From: Bdellovibrionales bacterium
GTDB taxonomy: Bacteria; Bdellovibrionota_G; JALEGL01; JAGRAY01
NCBI GenBank assembly: GCA_020434375.1
Contig: JAGRAY010000058.1
Location: 1 to 9,895 of the forward strand
Direction of reading: 5' to 3'
DNA length: 9,895 bases
Made by a program: the position numbers and the translations under genes. Shown here piece by piece: positions 6,909 to 9,895 of this stretch (position 1 is its first letter; every line of letters starts with the position of its first letter). A model generated the notes under the pieces. It was not told the origin of the DNA and made no database searches. It was given only the letters and a program-made list of their open reading frames with translations.

Positions 6909-7163
6909 TTATTTATTGTCGCCTTGATTGTCAGTGGGAGAAGGGGCTTTCCCTCGGTAGGTAATAAGCCCATGCGTAGGGTCATAAGGCGAAACACCAA
7001 CGGTGACATGGTCGCCAAGAATCACTCGAATGTGTCGTCGTCGCAGCTTTCCAGCTAACTTGGCAGCGAGTCTCATGCCTTTTGGTCCTTCAATAATAAA
7101 GTTGCCACCAGCAGCGACTTCAACAACTTTTCCTTCAATAAATACAAGATCTTCTTTAGACAT
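6909..7163 (-). CDS. infA: Translation initiation factor IF-1
   Basis: IF-1 is a single OB-fold protein that binds the 30S A site during initiation. From ATG 7163 the protein has 84 residues and begins MSKEDL, as the family does (MAKED). Matching blocks are EGKVVEV, LAGKLRRRHIRVILGDHVTVGVSPYDP and GLITYR. The body ends near residue 70; a 14-residue hydrophilic tail (GKAPSPTDNQGDNK) exceeds the usual 71-73 residues. The N-terminal half (AAGGNFIIEGPKG) differs from the E. coli type and looks like the divergent form seen in some deltaproteobacteria (recollection). The frame opens further upstream to a TTG at 7202, but that TTG is part of a promoter-like -35, so MSKED is the better start. There is no Shine-Dalgarno. 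Confidence 0.9.
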   Translation of the reverse strand: MSKEDLVFIEGKVVEVAAGGNFIIEGPKGMRLAAKLAGKLRRRHIRVILGDHVTVGVSPYDPTHGLITYRGKAPSPTDNQGDNK

Positions 7164-7167
7164 ATCG

Positions 7168-7202
7168 TTGGCAGTGTATACCACAGTGCTAAATAGTTTC
7201 AA
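7168..7202 (-). promoter_or_regulatory. Probable sigma-70-type promoter of infA
   Basis: On the minus strand TTGAAA (7202-7197; 5 of 6 to TTGACA) and TATACA (7180-7175; 4 of 6 to TATAAT) are separated by 16 bases. Transcription would begin near 7168, only about five bases before the infA ATG, giving an almost leaderless mRNA. This agrees with the lack of a Shine-Dalgarno sequence and with choosing MSKED as the start. Confidence 0.45.
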
Positions 7203-7220
7203 CGAATCAGGTAAATTAAG

Positions 7221-7343
7221 CAGGGTGACATGATGAGCCAGAGGTATCCGGGGTCACTTGATCGTTGTTCTCGACTTCACCCCATAGGGTCTCAAAGCCA
7301 ATCTACCCAAGGTGAAGCCGCTGAGGGGTCGACGCGAGCCCCT
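7221..7343 (-). ncRNA. GC-rich structured element, possible small RNA or leader
   Basis: Between the HD-GYP gene and infA, bases 7221-7340 are about 57% GC against roughly 37-40% nearby. Read on the minus strand, the element folds as follows. Hairpin 1 pairs AGGGG (7343-7339) with CCCCT (7328-7324). Hairpin 2 pairs CGGCUUCACCUU (7320-7309) with GGGGUGAAGUCG (7283-7272), 12 consecutive pairs including three G-U, enclosing GGGU/ACCC (7308-7305 with 7290-7287) after a UAU bulge. Hairpin 3 pairs GUGAC (7257-7253) with GUCAC (7229-7225). The G-U pairs would be mismatches in a plus-strand RNA, so the minus strand is favoured. The GGGGU of hairpin 2 can alternatively pair with ACCCC (7254-7250), a possible switch. 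No known RNA class is recognised, no T-run terminator follows, and a promoter is not clear. Confidence 0.4.
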
Positions 7344-7351
7344 ATAATCAA

Positions 7352-8779
7352 CTACTCTATATCAGAAAAAATATGGTGGGCTACATTTACGCCAAAATCT
7401 TCTGGGTGAACGGCTTTTGATATAGACAGCCCGGGAGCCACGGTATCTATATTTGACAAGTCGATTTCTGGACCATTGTCGATGATGTTTTTTGCTGAGT
7501 CCGAGACAATCTTGATCAGAGGTTTTTCTAAAAGACTTGGATCTTTGTGTACATTCACAACAATAGCCAGAGTTCCATCGGTGAGTTCAAGCGTACTTCC
7601 TACTGGATAAATACCAACCGTATTTACAAAAGCTTTGACCAATAGTGGATCAAACTTTGTTCCAGCATTGTCCATCAGAATTTTTAAGGCGATGGTAGGT
7701 AACATAGCTTTTTGATAGACCCGATTTGTCGTCATCGCGTCGTATGCATCAGCTATTGCAACAATTTTAGAGTAGAAATTCATAGGTTTATTAAGACCTG
7801 TTTCAGGGTATCCGCTGCGATCATAGTTGCGATGATGCTCAAATGCAGAAATCAATTTTTTGATATCAGTTTCTTGATAGCCTCCAAGTGAAAGCATGGT
7901 TTTAACTGATTGTAATGGATGAGACTTCATCACTTCCCATTCTTTGGGGTCAAATTTGCCAGGCTTATTTAGGATCTCTCTTGGAATCATGACCTTGCCA
8001 TAGTCATGAAACAAAGCTGAAACACCTAGTTCGCCAATTTGTTTTTTGTTGAGACCCAGGTTTTTGCCAAAGCCGATGGCAATAATGCAGACGTTCACTG
8101 AGTGATTAAAGGTGTATTCGTCGTAGTTTTTGATGTTTGACAAACCAAAAAACGAAAATCCTTCATCGAGACAAATATCCACGAGTTGGTATACAACACG
8201 CCGGGCCATGCGGCTCGATTCAGCTAATTTTGATGACGTTGGAATCGCCGTTTTTTTGACAACATCGATCGCTTTCACATAATTATTGAGTGCCGCTTTT
8301 TTTTGGGAGACAACTTTCGATGCTTCCTCTGAAGACACACTCTTTTTGTTGGTTTTTTCTAAGACAGAAATCGACGAAATACCTTTCGAATCAAGTTCTT
8401 TATTAAAATCCTCATAGGTGAGTAGGGCGGCTTGTTGATTTGAGAAAAACACAGCAAAAAAAGTGGATAGATCTTTAAACGAAGGGGTTTCGAAAAATTC
8501 AAGCCCACCAATGTTCTTTTGTTCAAACTCAGTCAGAATGTATTGGAACATGGCAAACGAAGTAATATCGTTTCTGACTTTTTCTTGATTTAAATAGATG
8601 TCTTTCTCAACAACTTCTATTTTTGCCTGCTGTTCTTTTGAAAGAATTTCTTTCAAAGATCGCATGAGTTGTTCATAGGAGGTTTTGAACGTTTGGTTAT
8701 TCGGATCATGGATTTGTGCTGTCTTAAGCATTAAAAACAAATGATTCAAAAAAGTTCTTCTAATTTGTGCTGGATTCAT
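7352..8779 (-). CDS. HD-GYP domain protein (probable c-di-GMP phosphodiesterase)
   Basis: The 475-residue protein has an uncharacterised helical N-terminal part (about 1-180, containing IHDPNNQTF) followed by an HD-GYP domain (about 195-385) and a short beta-rich C-terminal segment (about 388-430). Family landmarks are present: NHSVNV with His226, the HD pair His258-Asp259 in ALFHDYGK, SHP with His287, EHH with His315-His316, then DRSGYP (320-325) with the GYP triplet, and AIADAYDAMT with Asp344. In most members the motif reads DGSGYP; here Arg321 replaces Gly. All metal-ligand positions appear kept, so phosphodiesterase activity on cyclic-di-GMP is likely (family knowledge). No transmembrane segment or receiver domain is seen, so it should be cytosolic. 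Its ATG at 8779 overlaps the HEAT-repeat gene stop as ATGA, implying translational coupling. Confidence 0.93.
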   Translation of the reverse strand: MNPAQIRRTFLNHLFLMLKTAQIHDPNNQTFKTSYEQLMRSLKEILSKEQQAKIEVVEKDIYLNQEKVRNDITSFAMFQYILTEFEQKNIGGLEFFETPSFKDLSTFFAVFFSNQQAALLTYEDFNKELDSKGISSISVLEKTNKKSVSSEEASKVVSQKKAALNNYVKAIDVVKKTAIPTSSKLAESSRMARRVVYQLVDICLDEGFSFFGLSNIKNYDEYTFNHSVNVCIIAIGFGKNLGLNKKQIGELGVSALFHDYGKVMIPREILNKPGKFDPKEWEVMKSHPLQSVKTMLSLGGYQETDIKKLISAFEHHRNYDRSGYPETGLNKPMNFYSKIVAIADAYDAMTTNRVYQKAMLPTIALKILMDNAGTKFDPLLVKAFVNTVGIYPVGSTLELTDGTLAIVVNVHKDPSLLEKPLIKIVSDSAKNIIDNGPEIDLSNIDTVAPGLSISKAVHPEDFGVNVAHHIFSDIE

Positions 8780-9891
8780 GAAGCTCTGGTTTCCAAGGAT
8801 GATTTGGTAATGACTTCGATCGCGTGCCTTGTTGCCTTGTTTCCTGTTTTAGAGAGTCGAGCAAGCATCTCTTTTGATTTTTCGGTCTTGATCGACGAAA
8901 GTGCAAAAGCTGCACATAAGCAAAGTTCTGAGAGCGTTTGATTTCCAAACCAGTTTTTAGTTTCGAAGATGTTTTCAAGAAACGGTAAGAAGTCGTCTCC
9001 GGCAATTTTTGCAACTGTCACAAAATAATGTTTCCTCTCGTTGAGAGATTTTTCATGAAACGTTTTTGATAAAATTGCTTCTCCAAGCTTTTTTACGATT
9101 GCTTTGTCTCCAATCACACCCAAGAGTCGTAGTGCAAAAACTCTAACATCTGTATCGGAGTCAGAGAGTAAGTTGACAAGGAGTTCTCTTGATTGAGAGC
9201 CAGGGCAATTTTTAAGAAGCATGAGTCCCTCTTTTTTTATCGAAGGGCTATCATTTTGGAGAAGTTTTTTTACGATATCAATAATATTGTCTTGTTGAGT
9301 AAGAGATAAAACATAAATACCCAAGCGAATGATCTCCGGATCTTTACTACTAAACCACGGGGTAATCTGATCCAAAAGCTCTGAGGGTGAAAGCTTTGCT
9401 AGCCCTCTAAGAATTATTTTTACCTTATTTTTGTCATCAAAGCTTTCGATCAATTGCAAGGCCTGCTCAATGGCACCGGGATAGGTGAGTTGTACTAATG
9501 TTTCGATGTTTTCGTAGTCAGATTCTTGGGCATGAGAAATGGACAAGAAAAGCATTTGAATTCTTTGAGGAGTCCACAGTCTTTCTAAGATTTGTGCCAT
9601 AAAAGTGGGATGGGAGTTCAAGATGGGAATAGGTTTGATAGGAAATTTGCGAACAAGCTCCATAAGAATGCGAGACAAGTAAAGGTGGTTTTGCATTAGT
9701 GTGTTTTCAAGAGCCTGACCCAGATAATCGATGAATCCTAAAAATGTTTCTTGATCTTGTTCTTCCATGAGGACCGCTAAAACCATATCCACAAAATCCA
9801 GAAGAAGTCTTTCGGGCTTCTCACACTCAACGAGATCCTGCTTAATACTTTTGAGTTCATTTTGGGTCAAAACATCTTTGGTTTGGAACAT
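8776..9891 (-). CDS. HEAT-repeat protein upstream of HD-GYP
   Basis: The 371-residue protein is almost entirely helical. From about residue 165 it shows HEAT-like repeats: LLDQITPWFSSKDPEIIRLG, then IVKKLLQNDSPSIKKEGLML, then LLVNLLSDSDTDVRVFALRL, each with the D/S-P-x-(I/V)-R-x-x-A/G pattern between helix pairs. The N-terminal half is less regular helix and may hold degenerate repeats. Such solenoids usually serve as protein-binding scaffolds. No catalytic motif, signal peptide or membrane segment is seen. The TGA stop overlaps the HD-GYP start (ATGA), so the two proteins are probably made together and may interact (inference). The ATG at 9891 is taken as the start, but only four bases precede it and the frame stays open to the window edge, so the true N-terminus may lie outside. 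Confidence 0.8.
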   Translation of the reverse strand: MFQTKDVLTQNELKSIKQDLVECEKPERLLLDFVDMVLAVLMEEQDQETFLGFIDYLGQALENTLMQNHLYLSRILMELVRKFPIKPIPILNSHPTFMAQILERLWTPQRIQMLFLSISHAQESDYENIETLVQLTYPGAIEQALQLIESFDDKNKVKIILRGLAKLSPSELLDQITPWFSSKDPEIIRLGIYVLSLTQQDNIIDIVKKLLQNDSPSIKKEGLMLLKNCPGSQSRELLVNLLSDSDTDVRVFALRLLGVIGDKAIVKKLGEAILSKTFHEKSLNERKHYFVTVAKIAGDDFLPFLENIFETKNWFGNQTLSELCLCAAFALSSIKTEKSKEMLARLSKTGNKATRHAIEVITKSSLETRAS

Positions 9892-9895
9892 TTTT

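Noticed and set aside
6900..6912. Bidirectional terminator between the convergent purM and infA stops.
   Set aside because: The junction is A/T-rich but only four bases long, and no GC-rich hairpin is present.
7164..7202. Extended infA N-terminus from the TTG at 7202 (MKLFSTVVYTAND before MSKED).
   Set aside because: The extra residues do not fit IF-1, no ribosome site precedes the TTG, and the TTG coincides with a promoter-like -35 element.
7250..7283. Possible tRNA or rRNA fragment: GGGGTGAAGTCG on the minus strand matches a conserved stretch near the 16S rRNA 3' end, and the plus strand ends ACCCCA.
   Set aside because: The identity stops after about 12 bases, no anti-Shine-Dalgarno CCTCC follows, and no cloverleaf with a proper T-arm or acceptor stem can be drawn.
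7218..7304. A short minus-strand open frame reading GFETLWGEVENNDQ and ending CHPA.
   Set aside because: It has no ATG, GTG or TTG start near its beginning, follows a stop directly, and its composition is explained by the GC-rich hairpins.
8741..9014. Small frames on both strands at the HEAT/HD-GYP junction.
   Set aside because: They are alternative-frame shadows of two well-supported genes joined by an ATGA overlap.

Overview
This is an ordinary chromosomal stretch (GC roughly 40%) from a Gram-negative bacterium. The envelope features are a lipobox lipoprotein and an inner-membrane DUF502 protein. The style of the initiation factor IF-1 and the HEAT-repeat/HD-GYP pair suggest a deltaproteobacteria-like lineage in the broad sense (Myxococcota, Bdellovibrionota or relatives). 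That placement rests on remembered family style, not on a search. No insertion sequence, CRISPR array, tRNA or rRNA gene was found.

Layout. At 3-1561 (+) is a run of three tightly packed genes: the 3' part of a small membrane protein with two CxxC pairs, a DoxX-family membrane protein, and a YggS/PLPBP-fold protein whose PLP-binding lysine appears to be missing. At 1862-4661 (+) are two separately spaced exported proteins: an unrecognised secreted protein with six cysteines in the predicted mature chain, and a lipoprotein alpha/beta-hydrolase. At 4695-5830 (-) are smpB (trans-translation) and a DUF502 membrane protein, coupled by an ATGA overlap. At 5867-6904 (+) is purM (purine biosynthesis), diverging from DUF502 across only 36 bases. 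At 6909-7163 (-) is infA, converging on purM with a 4-base gap. At 7164-7351 is a GC-rich, highly structured intergenic region. At 7352-9891 (-) is a two-gene unit, a HEAT-repeat protein followed by an HD-GYP phosphodiesterase, again coupled by ATGA.

How the genes relate. smpB and infA act in translation, purM in nucleotide synthesis, and the HEAT/HD-GYP pair probably in cyclic-di-GMP signalling. The window is a mosaic of short transcription units rather than one pathway. The main points for a second look are the lysine-less YggS-like protein, the structured element at about 7221-7343 (a 12-bp stem whose G-U pairs favour a minus-strand RNA), the nearly leaderless infA promoter, and the orphan secreted protein beside the lipoprotein hydrolase. 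I found no clear evidence of a defence system or mobile island.
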